A DNA stretch of 64,000 bases from Verrucomicrobiia bacterium. GTDB taxonomy: Bacteria; Verrucomicrobiota; Verrucomicrobiia; Limisphaerales; CAIMTB01. The notes under the pieces were generated by a model. That model was not told the origin of the DNA, made no database searches, and worked only from the letters and a program-made list of their open reading frames with translations. Of this stretch, positions 1 to 7,898 are shown in pieces. Position 1 is the stretch's first letter. Each line of letters begins with the position of its first letter. The translations under genes were made by a program, and so were the position numbers. The stretch spans positions 62,001 to 126,000 of the forward strand of contig JAHCBA010000008.1 in assembly GCA_019634625.1 (NCBI GenBank), read 5' to 3'.

Positions 1-1557
1 GACCTCTGCGAAACCGTCCAGATCTCCGGCGCCGGCTTCCTCAATTTCCGCCTCCAACCCGCCGCCCTAGGCGCCGCCATGGCCGCCGCCGTCCGGGGGG
101 AACACCTCTTCTCACGCCCCGCCAGCCCGCCGCGGACGGTCGTCATCGACTTCAGCTCGCCCAACGTCGCCAAACCCCTCCACGTCGGCCACATCCGATC
201 CACGTTCCTCGGCGACTGCCTCGCCCGCGTTTTCCGCCACCTCGGTCACCACGTCATCACCGACAATCACATCGGCGACTGGGGCACCCAGTTCGGCATG
301 CTCCTCGTCGGCTGGAAACACCACCTCGACCGCCCAGCCCTCGAACGGGATCCCGTCGCCGAAATGGAGCGTCTCTACAAGGAGGTCCACCAGCGCAGCC
401 AGGCCGACTCCGCCGTCCTCGAACAGGCCCGCGCCGAACTGGTCCGGCTCCAGTCCGGCGATCCCGAAAACCTCGCCCTCTGGCGCGAAATGCAGCGCCT
501 CTCCCAGTCCCAGTTCGATGTCCTCTACACCCGCCTCGGCGTCCGCTTCGATGTCACCCTCGGCGAGAGCTTCTACAACCCCCGGCTCCCCGCCGTCGTC
601 GAACGCCTCCTCGCCCTCGGCCTCGCCCGCGAAAGCGATGGCGCCGTCGCCGTGTTCTCCGACGACTCCCTGCCCCCGAAGGAGGATCCCTGGCTGATCC
701 ACAAGGACGGCGCCTGGCAGCCCAACCCCTTCCTCATCCGCAAGTCCGACGGCGGCTTCAACTACGCCACCACCGACCTCGCCACCCTCGAATACCGGCT
801 CCACACCTGGAACCCCAGCGACATCCTCTACGTCACCGACGGCCGCCAGCAGCTCCACTTCCGTCAACTTTTCGCCACCTTCCGCCGCTGGCACCCCGAC
901 GCCACCGTCCGCCTCGATCACATCTGGTTCGGCACCATCCTCGGCGAAAACGGCAAGCCCTTCAAAACCCGCTCCGGCGATACGGTCAAACTCGCCGACC
1001 TCCTCGATGAAGCCGAGGAACGTGCCCTCCAGATCGTCGTCGCCAAGAATCCCGACCTGCCCCCCGACGAACAGCGCGCCATCGCCCGCGTCGTTGGCCT
1101 CGGTGCCGTCCGCTACGCCGACCTCCTCCCCAATCGCCAGAGCGATTACGTCTTCAGTTGGGACAAACTTCTCGCCCTCAACGGCAACACCGCCCCCTAT
1201 CTCCAGTACGCCTACACCCGCACCCGCAGCCTCCAGCGCAAAGGCGCCGCCCCCTCCCCCGCCGACATCCCGCCTGCCCTCCTCCTGGAAGCCCCCGAGG
1301 AACTCGCCCTCGCCCGCCACCTGGTCAACTTCGGTTATACCCTCGAGGCCGTTGCCGCCGATGCCCGGCCCAATTTCCTCTGCAATTATCTCTACGACCT
1401 CGCCGGCCGCTTTTCCCAGTTCTGGGAAAACTGCCCCGTCCTCAAGGCCGAAGACCCCGCCGTCCGCGCCTCCCGCGCCGCCCTCTGCGACGTCAGCGGT
1501 CGCGTCCTCCGCGAAGGTCTCCACCTCCTCGGGATCGAAACCCTCGAACGTATGTAG
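1..1557 (+). CDS. argS: Arginyl-tRNA synthetase (5' end outside window)
   Basis: Cytoplasmic class I aminoacyl-tRNA synthetase that charges tRNA-Arg. The reading frame is open from base 1, so the N-terminal additional domain and the true start lie upstream; 518 residues are visible. The class I signature appears as SSPNVAKPLHVGH, with HVGH as the HIGH box, followed by IGDWGTQFGM. The region GKPFKTRSGDTVKL stands where ArgRS usually has a degenerate KMSKS. The C-terminal part (VRYADLL, then TAPYLQYAYTR) matches the DALR anticodon-binding domain. The next gene starts 15 bp downstream on the same strand. The identification is secure. Confidence 0.97.
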   Translation, partial: DLCETVQISGAGFLNFRLQPAALGAAMAAAVRGEHLFSRPASPPRTVVIDFSSPNVAKPLHVGHIRSTFLGDCLARVFRHLGHHVITDNHIGDWGTQFGMLLVGWKHHLDRPALERDPVAEMERLYKEVHQRSQADSAVLEQARAELVRLQSGDPENLALWREMQRLSQSQFDVLYTRLGVRFDVTLGESFYNPRLPAVVERLLALGLARESDGAVAVFSDDSLPPKEDPWLIHKDGAWQPNPFLIRKSDGGFNYATTDLATLEYRLHTWNPSDILYVTDGRQQLHFRQLFATFRRWHPDATVRLDHIWFGTILGENGKPFKTRSGDTVKLADLLDEAEERALQIVVAKNPDLPPDEQRAIARVVGLGAVRYADLLPNRQSDYVFSWDKLLALNGNTAPYLQYAYTRTRSLQRKGAAPSPADIPPALLLEAPEELALARHLVNFGYTLEAVAADARPNFLCNYLYDLAGRFSQFWENCPVLKAEDPAVRASRAALCDVSGRVLREGLHLLGIETLERM

Positions 1558-1572
1558 CCCGGCCCGCGCTCC

Positions 1573-2361
1573 ATGCCGCGCCCCACCATACTCGTCACCC
1601 CCCATACCGAGGCCGCCGGCTCCGAGTTCCCCGATCCGGGCGTCAGCCTGTCCCATCGCTACACCCGCGCCCTCTTCGACGCCGGCGCCCTCCCTTGGAT
1701 CCTTCCCTGCCTCCCCGACCCCGCCGCCGTCCGCGACGCCGTCGCCCAGGCCGATGCCGTGATGCTCTCGGGTGGCGATGACATCCATCCCCACCTCCAT
1801 TCCAACCCGCTGCCGCCCCACCTCCAGGCCACCGTCGTCCCCGCCGAGGGCGGACGCGACCTCTTCGAAACGCTGGTCCTCCATGAGGTCTTCCGGCAGC
1901 GCAAACCGCTCCTCGCCATCTGCCGCGGCCTCCAGATGCTCAACGTCTTCCTGGGCGGCGATCTGATCGTCGATCTCCCCCTCCAACACCCCGGCGCACC
2001 CGGTCACAACCGCCAGGCGGAACGCTTCCAACCCGTCCACCCCGTCGACATTGAACCCGGTTCCCTCCTCGACCACGTGCTCGGCTGCCGGCGTCTCGAC
2101 GTCAACAGCACCCATCACCAGGCTGCCGGTCGCGTCGCCCCGCCCCTGCGCGTCTCGGCCCGCAGCCCCGACGGCGTGATCGAGGCCCTCGAGCTCGTGT
2201 CGGATGCCGCCGGTGCCCTGCCCTTCCTCCTCGCCGTCCAGTTCCACCCGGAACGCCTCTACGACCGATTCCCGGTCCACGCCCGCCTCTTCCTGCATTT
2301 TGTCCGGACCGCCACCGGAGACCGTCCGAAGCCCGGATCCATTGGCCATTCCGCTCCTTGA
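1573..2361 (+). CDS. Class I glutamine amidotransferase-like peptidase C26 (gamma-glutamyl-GABA hydrolase family)
   Basis: A 262-residue protein of the peptidase C26/PuuD-like family, which hydrolyses gamma-glutamyl amides; the substrate here is not known. The nucleophile cysteine lies in AICRGLQMLNVFLGG and the His-Glu partners in AVQFHPERL. The family motif MLSGGDDIHP is near residue 60. There is no signal peptide, so it should be cytoplasmic. It follows argS closely and may share its transcript. The start is the first ATG after the argS stop. Confidence 0.87.
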   Translation: MPRPTILVTPHTEAAGSEFPDPGVSLSHRYTRALFDAGALPWILPCLPDPAAVRDAVAQADAVMLSGGDDIHPHLHSNPLPPHLQATVVPAEGGRDLFETLVLHEVFRQRKPLLAICRGLQMLNVFLGGDLIVDLPLQHPGAPGHNRQAERFQPVHPVDIEPGSLLDHVLGCRRLDVNSTHHQAAGRVAPPLRVSARSPDGVIEALELVSDAAGALPFLLAVQFHPERLYDRFPVHARLFLHFVRTATGDRPKPGSIGHSAP

Positions 2362-2475
2362 AACGGCGCGTGGGCGAATCGCGCATCGGGGGCCCGGCTT
2401 GGCTCCTCAGAACGGACCCACTACTGACCCTACAGACCCGTTTGCGGGGGCCCATCCTTCGCCGGCATATAGATA

Positions 2476-2575
2476 GTCAGGCTCCCAGTTGTTGACACCC
2501 CGAACCGGCCCGCCCCTGATCTGCTGGGGGTGACATCGTCGCCGGTAGTCAACTTAGATTGCCGGGCTCATTGAC
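2476..2575. repeat. Family C intergenic motif, one clear and one degenerate copy
   Basis: The clear copy at 2476-2496 begins GTCAGGCT and ends TTGTTGAC, so its ends are inverted (GTCA...TGAC). A degenerate inverted copy follows at about 2546-2575, with the words CCGGGCTCATTGAC. The same motif recurs near 7.7, 17.7 and 44.3 kb, always between genes. The function is unknown. Confidence 0.6.
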
Positions 2576-2671
2576 TTGCCGGGCTGATTGAAGAATCCAA
2601 GGCAAGAACAAGTACAGAAGCCGTTCGCCGCCCCCCCCGATTCGGGAGGCCTTCCTCGTCCAGACGAAAGC

Positions 2672-2703
2672 AAAACCCCTCCCCACGGCACCGCAGGGAG
2701 GGG
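2672..2703 (-). terminator. Rho-independent terminator of the porin gene
   Basis: CCCTCCC and GGGAGGG form a GC-rich stem around a loop of about 12 nt. Read on the minus strand, the stem is followed by TTTTG. It lies 27 bp past the stop codon of the porin gene at 2730. Confidence 0.75.
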
Positions 2704-2729
2704 TCTGAAAAACTCGGGACGCTCTGGCC

Positions 2730-3926
2730 TTAGAACGCGTAAATCACGTTCGCACCCACCACGAACGCGCTGTCCTTCGGATCCGCCGTGTTCCCGAAGT
2801 TCTTCGAGCCGCCCTTGAGATCGTTGTCCCAACGGAACTCGAGCCGCGTGAGCACATTCGCCCACAGGCTGTAATCCACCGTGGTGGTCAGCCCGAAGAA
2901 TCGCTCCTTCATCGCGCTGGTCCCCGTCCAGGTGCCGGCCGTGCCCGCGGCGTACTCACCCCGCAGACCCAGCTTCAACTGCTGCGACATCTGGTAGGTC
3001 AGGTAACCGCCGATCGCCGTCGCCCACGCCTCGGCCCCAGGAGCCGGCTTGGTGGTGCGATAATCGACCGCGGCACCCACCGCGAGGTTCTCCACCGGGG
3101 TCGGAACCGTCAGACCCGCGTAGTACGAGGTCCGCGGCCGGTCGTCATCTCCGGTGCTGGTCAGGCCGTGCACAATGCCGCCGTACAGCGTCGAGCCTTC
3201 CAGGAAGCCGGACCCCTCGGGTGCCGTGATGGCCAGCGACCCCATGTAGGTCTGCAGCCCGAAACGGCGGTTTGCCCCCGAATCCACCCCCGGCGCGTTG
3301 ATGTGCGCATCGTAGGAATTGGCGATGCCGCCGTTGACCGACAGCCAGTCCGTCAGCGCGTAGCTCAACAGCAGCCCGGTGTGCTGCGTCGGTTCGATGA
3401 AGTACCCGTAGGAACGGCTGTAGTTCGGATTGCTCCCCGACTCGAACACCTCGTACCCGATGATGGTGTCGAACACACCCACCTTGGCGATCAGGTCGTT
3501 GCCCACCGGGGTCTGCAAGGTCACGTACGCCTGCTTGATCCCGAAATCGGTTCCCGTCGTCGAGGAACTCGATCCGCTCGGGAAGGAGGGTGACGTTCCG
3601 TAGGTGTTCGCATCCGCACCAAACAGCAGATCGACCTTGTAGCCGGCCGACCAGTCGCCTTCGTCCAGCGGCTTCTCGATGCTCAGCTTGACCACATCGA
3701 GGTTGATCTTGTTGAGCTTGTCCTCCGCATCGAACGAGCGGCCGGGCAGTCTCTCCCCCCGGTCGCCCAGGTTGTAGAACGTGGATGCACTGACATATCC
3801 ACTGATGGTCGTGGCGGTCAGGGCCGTCTCGACCGGGTTCATCCTCGCCTCCTCGGCGTGCCCGACGGAACCGGCGCTGACAATGCCGGCTGCCACCAGG
3901 GCCGCCGTGCGCAAATTGGTGTTCAT
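2730..3926 (-). CDS. Outer membrane beta-barrel porin (OmpL-like BBP2 type)
   Basis: A 398-residue secreted protein. The first residues, MNTNLRTAALVAAGIVSAG, are a signal peptide ending near VGHAEEA. The rest is rich in alternating hydrophobic strands with glycine and tyrosine and ends in a terminal phenylalanine (NVIYAF), the usual signal for outer-membrane barrel insertion. Words such as VYLTLQ-like strands, GYFIEPTQHTGLLLSY and LRGEYA fit the putative OmpL-like porin-2 family of Verrucomicrobia. It should allow diffusion of small solutes. The ATG at 3926 is chosen because a GGAGGA sequence lies 11 bp upstream and the signal peptide begins there; longer frames have no leader. Confidence 0.8.
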   Translation of the reverse strand: MNTNLRTAALVAAGIVSAGSVGHAEEARMNPVETALTATTISGYVSASTFYNLGDRGERLPGRSFDAEDKLNKINLDVVKLSIEKPLDEGDWSAGYKVDLLFGADANTYGTSPSFPSGSSSSTTGTDFGIKQAYVTLQTPVGNDLIAKVGVFDTIIGYEVFESGSNPNYSRSYGYFIEPTQHTGLLLSYALTDWLSVNGGIANSYDAHINAPGVDSGANRRFGLQTYMGSLAITAPEGSGFLEGSTLYGGIVHGLTSTGDDDRPRTSYYAGLTVPTPVENLAVGAAVDYRTTKPAPGAEAWATAIGGYLTYQMSQQLKLGLRGEYAAGTAGTWTGTSAMKERFFGLTTTVDYSLWANVLTRLEFRWDNDLKGGSKNFGNTADPKDSAFVVGANVIYAF

Positions 3927-4169
3927 ACCTATAAGATTCCTCCGATTGATACTGTGGTGTGTGTTGTGGCCGCCCATGGTTTGCGTCCGGCCCCCTGGCG
4001 ACCATGCGGGTGCTCGCACCGGACGGTGCATTAATCGCGCCGACACTAGGAAAGCCGCTTCGTCGGGACAACAGCTTTTTCTTGGCTTTTTTTGTCCGCC
4101 GCCTCCCCTTCTCCGCTGCTGCCAAGGGGTTGCCCCCGGAGCCCCCCCAACCCTGCTCGCTCACTCCGC

Positions 4170-5105
4170 TCAAAATACGTGGGGCATCCCCTCCTCAAGT
4201 ACCTGCACCCGGTCGGTCATGCCATGATGATGGGCCAATTCCGCCAGCCACCGCGGCGGTTCGTCCAGATCCTCAAACGACAGCTTGAACGTCCCGTAGT
4301 GCATGGGCACAAACCACGCCGCCCCCAGATCGTGGAAGGCCCGCACCGCCTCGTCCGGTCCCATGTGCACCTTCCTGAAGGTCTCCGGATGGTACGCACC
4401 GATCGGCAGCAGCGCGATCTGCGGAGCCAGTTGCCGCCCAATCTCCCGGAAGCCCTCGAAATACGCGCTGTCCCCCGCGTGATACACCGATCGCCCCTGG
4501 TGTTGCAGCACGAACCCCCCGTAGCCCCGGTGATGATCGTGCAGCGTCCGCGCCCCCCAATGGCGGCACGGTGTCAGCGTCACCTTCCAGTCCCCATGCC
4601 CGAAACTCTCCCACCACTGCAACTCGATGATCCTGTGAAATCCCAACCCCCGCGCCAGATCCCCCATCCCCCACGGCATCACCCCGATCCTGGGCTCCGG
4701 CAGGCGCCGCAACGTCGGCTTGTGGAAATGGTCGAAGTGCGCGTGCGTCAGCAGCACCAGGTCGATCGGCGGCAAATCCGAGATCTTCAATCCCGTCCGG
4801 CGCAGTCGCTTCAACAGGAACAGCCAGTTGGCAAAGTTCGGATCGATCAGGACGTTCAGATCCGTGAACTGCACCAGGAACGATGCGTGCCCGATCCACG
4901 TCACCGCCACCTGCCCGTGCTCCAACCGCGGAAACACCGGCTCCTTCGTCGTCCCCGTCCGCCGCGTCAGGAACGCCTTCCACACCATCTGGTGGAAGAA
5001 CGTCCGCGGGTTGAAGTGGTTGCTGGGAGTCAGTTCCTTGAAGGACCGCGGAAGACGTCGGCGCGGACGCTCCGGTTGGGCTCGGGACGAACTCGATTTG
5101 CTCAT
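4170..5105 (-). CDS. MBL-fold metal-dependent hydrolase (UlaG/NAPE-PLD-like)
   Basis: A 311-residue metallo-beta-lactamase-fold protein. The two-metal site is visible: LLTHAHFDHFH (HxHxDH), a later His in CRHWGART, YHAGDSAYF with the bridging Asp, and FVPMHYGTF near the C-terminus. The order WIGHASFLVQF, then DPNFANW, matches the lactonase/NAPE-phospholipase D-like branch annotated as UlaG-like. The substrate is unknown. No signal peptide is seen. The start at 5105 (MSKSSSSRAQ) is the best of several weak ones. The gene runs in the same direction as the porin, 243 bp away. Confidence 0.8.
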   Translation of the reverse strand: MSKSSSSRAQPERPRRRLPRSFKELTPSNHFNPRTFFHQMVWKAFLTRRTGTTKEPVFPRLEHGQVAVTWIGHASFLVQFTDLNVLIDPNFANWLFLLKRLRRTGLKISDLPPIDLVLLTHAHFDHFHKPTLRRLPEPRIGVMPWGMGDLARGLGFHRIIELQWWESFGHGDWKVTLTPCRHWGARTLHDHHRGYGGFVLQHQGRSVYHAGDSAYFEGFREIGRQLAPQIALLPIGAYHPETFRKVHMGPDEAVRAFHDLGAAWFVPMHYGTFKLSFEDLDEPPRWLAELAHHHGMTDRVQVLEEGMPHVF

Positions 5106-5209
5106 GCCAGGTGTCAACCGCCGGCCGGCGGAGTCGCCCCGCCGCACCCCGGCCTGAATACCGCAATTCATCCGGCGTCACAACCCGCGCAAAAAATCGG
5201 AAGAACGCC

Positions 5210-5686
5210 ATGAACACCAAAACCCTCGTCGGTCTCACCGTTCTCGCCCTCTCCACCGCTTCGATGACTTCCCGCGCCAGTTCCCGTGATGCCGCCTGGT
5301 GGGCCGTCGGCGGCCTCGTCGCCGGTGCCGTCGCCGGTGCCGCCATCGCCTCCGCGGCCGACCGGCCCGTGACCTACACCACCACCGTCGTCACCGCCCA
5401 ACCCCCGGTCACGGTCCCCGCCCCCGCCCCCGTGGTCGTCTATTCCGCCCCGCCCCCGCGCCGCCGCCACCGGCCCGTCGTCGTCTACCCCGCCCCGGTC
5501 GTCGTTCACGCTGCGCCCGTCGTCGTGCATCCAGCCCCGGTCGTGGTCACTCCTCCGCCAGTCTACGCCTGCCCGCCTCCCGTCGTGGTCCACCCCTTCC
5601 CGGTTGCCTATCCGCCTCCGGTCATCGTTCACCCGCATCCCCATCCCCATCCCAAGATCCACGTCGGCATCGGCGTCCGCTGGTAA
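5210..5686 (+). CDS. Secreted low-complexity protein rich in Pro, Val and His
   Basis: A 158-residue protein. An N-terminal signal segment (MNTKTLVGLTVLALSTASM) is followed by a glycine/alanine-rich hydrophobic stretch (WAVGGLVAGAVAGAAIASA). From residue 55 there are tandem degenerate repeats of the type PAPVVVHPAP, then PHPHPHPK and a last strand, IHVGIGVRW. The repeated valine-proline-histidine pattern suggests an extended envelope or metal-binding protein, but no function can be assigned. GGAAG lies 7 bp before the ATG. It diverges from the MBL-fold gene and ends just before the paired hairpins at 5717-5774. Confidence 0.75.
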   Translation: MNTKTLVGLTVLALSTASMTSRASSRDAAWWAVGGLVAGAVAGAAIASAADRPVTYTTTVVTAQPPVTVPAPAPVVVYSAPPPRRRHRPVVVYPAPVVVHAAPVVVHPAPVVVTPPPVYACPPPVVVHPFPVAYPPPVIVHPHPHPHPKIHVGIGVRW

Positions 5687-5716
5687 ACCCCCTTCCCCGA
5701 AACACCCACCCATCAA

Positions 5717-5774
5717 CCCGCGCCGCAAGGCGCGGGTTCTTCATTGCCGCCCGCGCCGCAAGGCGCGGGTTTTT
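5717..5774 (+). terminator. Tandem duplicated terminators with GCAA tetraloops
   Basis: Two identical hairpins, each with stem CCCGCGCC/GGCGCGGG closing a GCAA (GNRA) loop. The first (5717-5736) is followed by TTCTT, the second (5750-5769) by TTTTT. They end the transcript of the secreted protein at 5210-5686. The second T-run lies 39 bp before the next start codon, so they should insulate the carbonic anhydrase gene from read-through. Confidence 0.88.
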
Positions 5775-5812
5775 CGTTGGCGCCCGTGCCCCGCCGTCGT
5801 ACACCCCCGCCC

Positions 5813-6430
5813 ATGGACTCGCTTCGCGCCCAGCTCGAACGCCATCTCCGAAGCTCCCCGCGCCTCGGCCGCAATGTCTTCATCGCCCGCGGCGCCACCG
5901 TGGTCGGTGACGTGACCCTCGGCGATCACGCCAGCGTCTGGTATGGAGCCGTCCTCCGCGGAGACATCCACCGCATCGTCGTCGGCGAAGGTTCCAACAT
6001 CCAGGACAACGCGGTCGTCCACCTGGCTGACGACTACGGCGCCCTCATCGGCCGCTACGTCACCGTCGGCCATTCCGCCATCGTTCATGCCTGCACCATC
6101 GGCGACGAATGCCTCGTCGGCATGGGCGCCACCATTCTCGACGGCGCCGAGATCGGCGAACAATGCATCATCGGCGCCCACGCCCTGGTCACCCAACGAT
6201 CCCGCATCCCCCCGGGTTCCATGGTCCTCGGCGCCCCCGCCCGCGTCGTCCGCACGCTCACCGGCGAGGAACGTCGCGGCCTGCGCTATTGGGCGGAGAA
6301 ATACGTGGCCAATGCCGCCTATCACCTCGAACACGGCCTCCACCTCGGCGCCCCCCTGATGGACCCTGCGTTCAATCCAATTCCGCCAACGCCCCCAGGG
6401 CCCGCACCAACCGACGGTGGGCACTGCTGA
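5813..6430 (+). CDS. Gamma-class carbonic anhydrase-like hexapeptide protein
   Basis: A 205-residue left-handed beta-helix protein. Hexapeptide repeats run through most of the sequence (GATVVGDVTLGDHASVW, VGEGSNIQDN, IGRYVTVGH). The three zinc histidines of gamma carbonic anhydrases are in place: one in NAVVH, two in VGHSAIVHAC. The glutamine/asparagine positions (GSNIQDN) also fit. It probably hydrates CO2 or acts as a related transferase in the cytoplasm. ATG 5813 begins the family N-terminus. Its last 59 bases overlap the 3' end of mutY on the opposite strand. Confidence 0.9.
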   Translation: MDSLRAQLERHLRSSPRLGRNVFIARGATVVGDVTLGDHASVWYGAVLRGDIHRIVVGEGSNIQDNAVVHLADDYGALIGRYVTVGHSAIVHACTIGDECLVGMGATILDGAEIGEQCIIGAHALVTQRSRIPPGSMVLGAPARVVRTLTGEERRGLRYWAEKYVANAAYHLEHGLHLGAPLMDPAFNPIPPTPPGPAPTDGGHC

Positions 6431-7436
6431 ACGCCAAATCCCGCAACTCAGAATACCGTCGCCATTCCCCCCCGTTCGTACGGGCAGGAACCGCCGGCAG
6501 CTCAACCCGATACGCCCTCTGCGTCACCCGGTATCGCGTGATGGCATGCCGGACCACCATCCATTCGGACGCCCTTACCCGCCGCCCAAGTCCCGCTTCG
6601 GAGAGGAACCTTTCGGGTCCCGCCTCCGGATCCTCGACCTCGCCATTCGGAAACTCCCACAGACCCCCATTGACTTCTCCCGACGGACGCCGTCGCACCC
6701 AGTAGCGTCCCTCCGCCCGGACGATCAACACGACGTAATACCGCGCCGTCGTGGGCACCCTCACCGCACGCGTTGGATACCGTTCCGGCCGCCCCGCCTC
6801 CCTGCCCGCGCACCACGCTGCGACGGGACACCGCCCGCAATCCGGCGACTTCGGCGTGCAGACGATCGCCCCAAGCTCCATCAGGGCCTGGTTGAAATCC
6901 GAACACGCCCTTCGACGCCGCGTTCTTTGTGCCATCCGCACCAGCGCCTCCGCATCGGCCCACAATCGCTCCTGCACCGCCCGCTCCCGCGGATCCCCCG
7001 TCTCCGCCCGCAACCGCGTCAGCACCCGGATCACATTGCCGTCCACAATCGGATACGGCCGGTCGAAGGCGATGCTCCCCACCGCGCCCGCGGTATACCG
7101 TCCCACTCCAGGCAACGACCGCAGGGCCTCCAACTCACTGGGCACCGCCCCCCCGAATTCTTCCACCATGCGCCGGGCCGCGGACTGCAGGTGCCGGACC
7201 CGCCGGTAATAACCCAGGCCCTCCCATAACTTCAGCAACTGCGACTCCGCCGCCGCCGCCAGGCTCCGCACATCCGGCATCTCCCGCATCCAGCGTTGCC
7301 AGTACGGGATCACAGTCTTCACCTGCGTCTGCTGCAGCATCGCCTCCGAAATCCAGATCGCGTACGGATCCCGGCTCCCCCGCCACGGCAGATCCCGTCC
7401 CTCGACCGCGAACCAGTCCAGCAACCGCACGATCAT
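6372..7436 (-). CDS. mutY: A/G-specific adenine glycosylase
   Basis: A 354-residue DNA repair enzyme that removes adenine mispaired with 8-oxoguanine. The catalytic Glu is in SEAMLQQTQV. The helix-hairpin-helix is LPGVGRYTAGAV and the catalytic Asp is in YPIVDGNVIRV. The 4Fe-4S ligands appear as CTPKSPDCGRCPVAAWC (C-x6-C-x2-C-x5-C). The last ~120 residues form the NUDIX-like domain that reads 8-oxoG (YYVVLIVRAEGRYWVRRR). The ATG at 7436 is chosen for the GGGAG about 7 bp upstream; a TTG at 7490 would extend the frame without conserved sequence. It converges on and overlaps the carbonic anhydrase gene. Confidence 0.95.
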   Translation of the reverse strand: MIVRLLDWFAVEGRDLPWRGSRDPYAIWISEAMLQQTQVKTVIPYWQRWMREMPDVRSLAAAAESQLLKLWEGLGYYRRVRHLQSAARRMVEEFGGAVPSELEALRSLPGVGRYTAGAVGSIAFDRPYPIVDGNVIRVLTRLRAETGDPRERAVQERLWADAEALVRMAQRTRRRRACSDFNQALMELGAIVCTPKSPDCGRCPVAAWCAGREAGRPERYPTRAVRVPTTARYYVVLIVRAEGRYWVRRRPSGEVNGGLWEFPNGEVEDPEAGPERFLSEAGLGRRVRASEWMVVRHAITRYRVTQRAYRVELPAVPARTNGGEWRRYSELRDLAFSSAHRRLVRALGALAELD

Positions 7437-7898
7437 GTCCCGCTCCCAAGTCACCCGCCCACCCTCGCGGTCCCACCCCGTCGCCGCCAAGTCCCCTCCC
7501 TCCGCACCTCCGAGGCGTAACCTCCGGCCTCGCTCCTCAGTCGCCGTCCACCGGCTGGAGTAGATCCCGCAATGAACGGGGTATGAGGATCACCTGAACC
7601 GCCAAAATAGCAGGATAGCCGGCCAGGCCGCTATTGTTGCCAACCTGCTCCAACCCGCACTCCCCGCCTCCCAAAATAGTAGGTCAGACTTAACTTGTTG
7701 ACGATGTCTTCCAGCCCGCCCCTCTCGCCCAAGAAGTTCATCCAACCGCGCAGTTAAACATAAAGTCAGGCTTATATTGTTGACGCATCCAGCCGTGATG
7801 GATGCCTTGGTCGCCGGTCGGTCAACAATACATTGCCTGCCTAACTATTAAAAGAAGTATGGCTTGCAGCACGCTCCCCGCGGGTCAAAACCTCCCGC
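7437..7898. other. AT-richer intergenic region with a cluster of family C motifs
   Basis: This divergent intergenic region carries the start regions of mutY (minus) and the sulfatase (plus). It is visibly richer in A and T. No gene, RNA or canonical operator is recognised. At least three family C motifs and a degenerate one near 7610-7642 occupy its middle; some of the TTGTTGAC ends could also serve as -35-like sequence, but no matching -10 was established. Confidence 0.6.
7683..7841. repeat. Family C intergenic motif cluster (three copies)
   Basis: Copies lie at 7683-7702 (GTCAGACTTAACTTGTTGAC), 7765-7784 (GTCAGGCTTATATTGTTGAC) and, inverted, at 7821-7841. They share the pattern GTCAGRCTT-N-TTGTTGAC and match those at 2.5, 17.7 and 44.3 kb. 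The spacing between copies is irregular. Confidence 0.7.

Larger units (their letters stand above)
2362..2729. other. Intergenic region between convergent genes, with repeat family C and a terminator
   Basis: No gene is supported here. The GC content drops compared with the flanking genes. It holds one good copy and one degenerate copy of the ~21-bp GTCA...TGAC motif (family C) and, next to the porin stop, a minus-strand terminator. Short reading frames here lack a ribosome site and resemble nothing known. Confidence 0.6.

Noticed and set aside
112-2349. 745-codon open frame on the minus strand opposite argS and the amidotransferase
   Set aside because: Low-complexity Gly/Glu/Val product; it spans two clear genes on the other strand and is an effect of GC-rich third positions.
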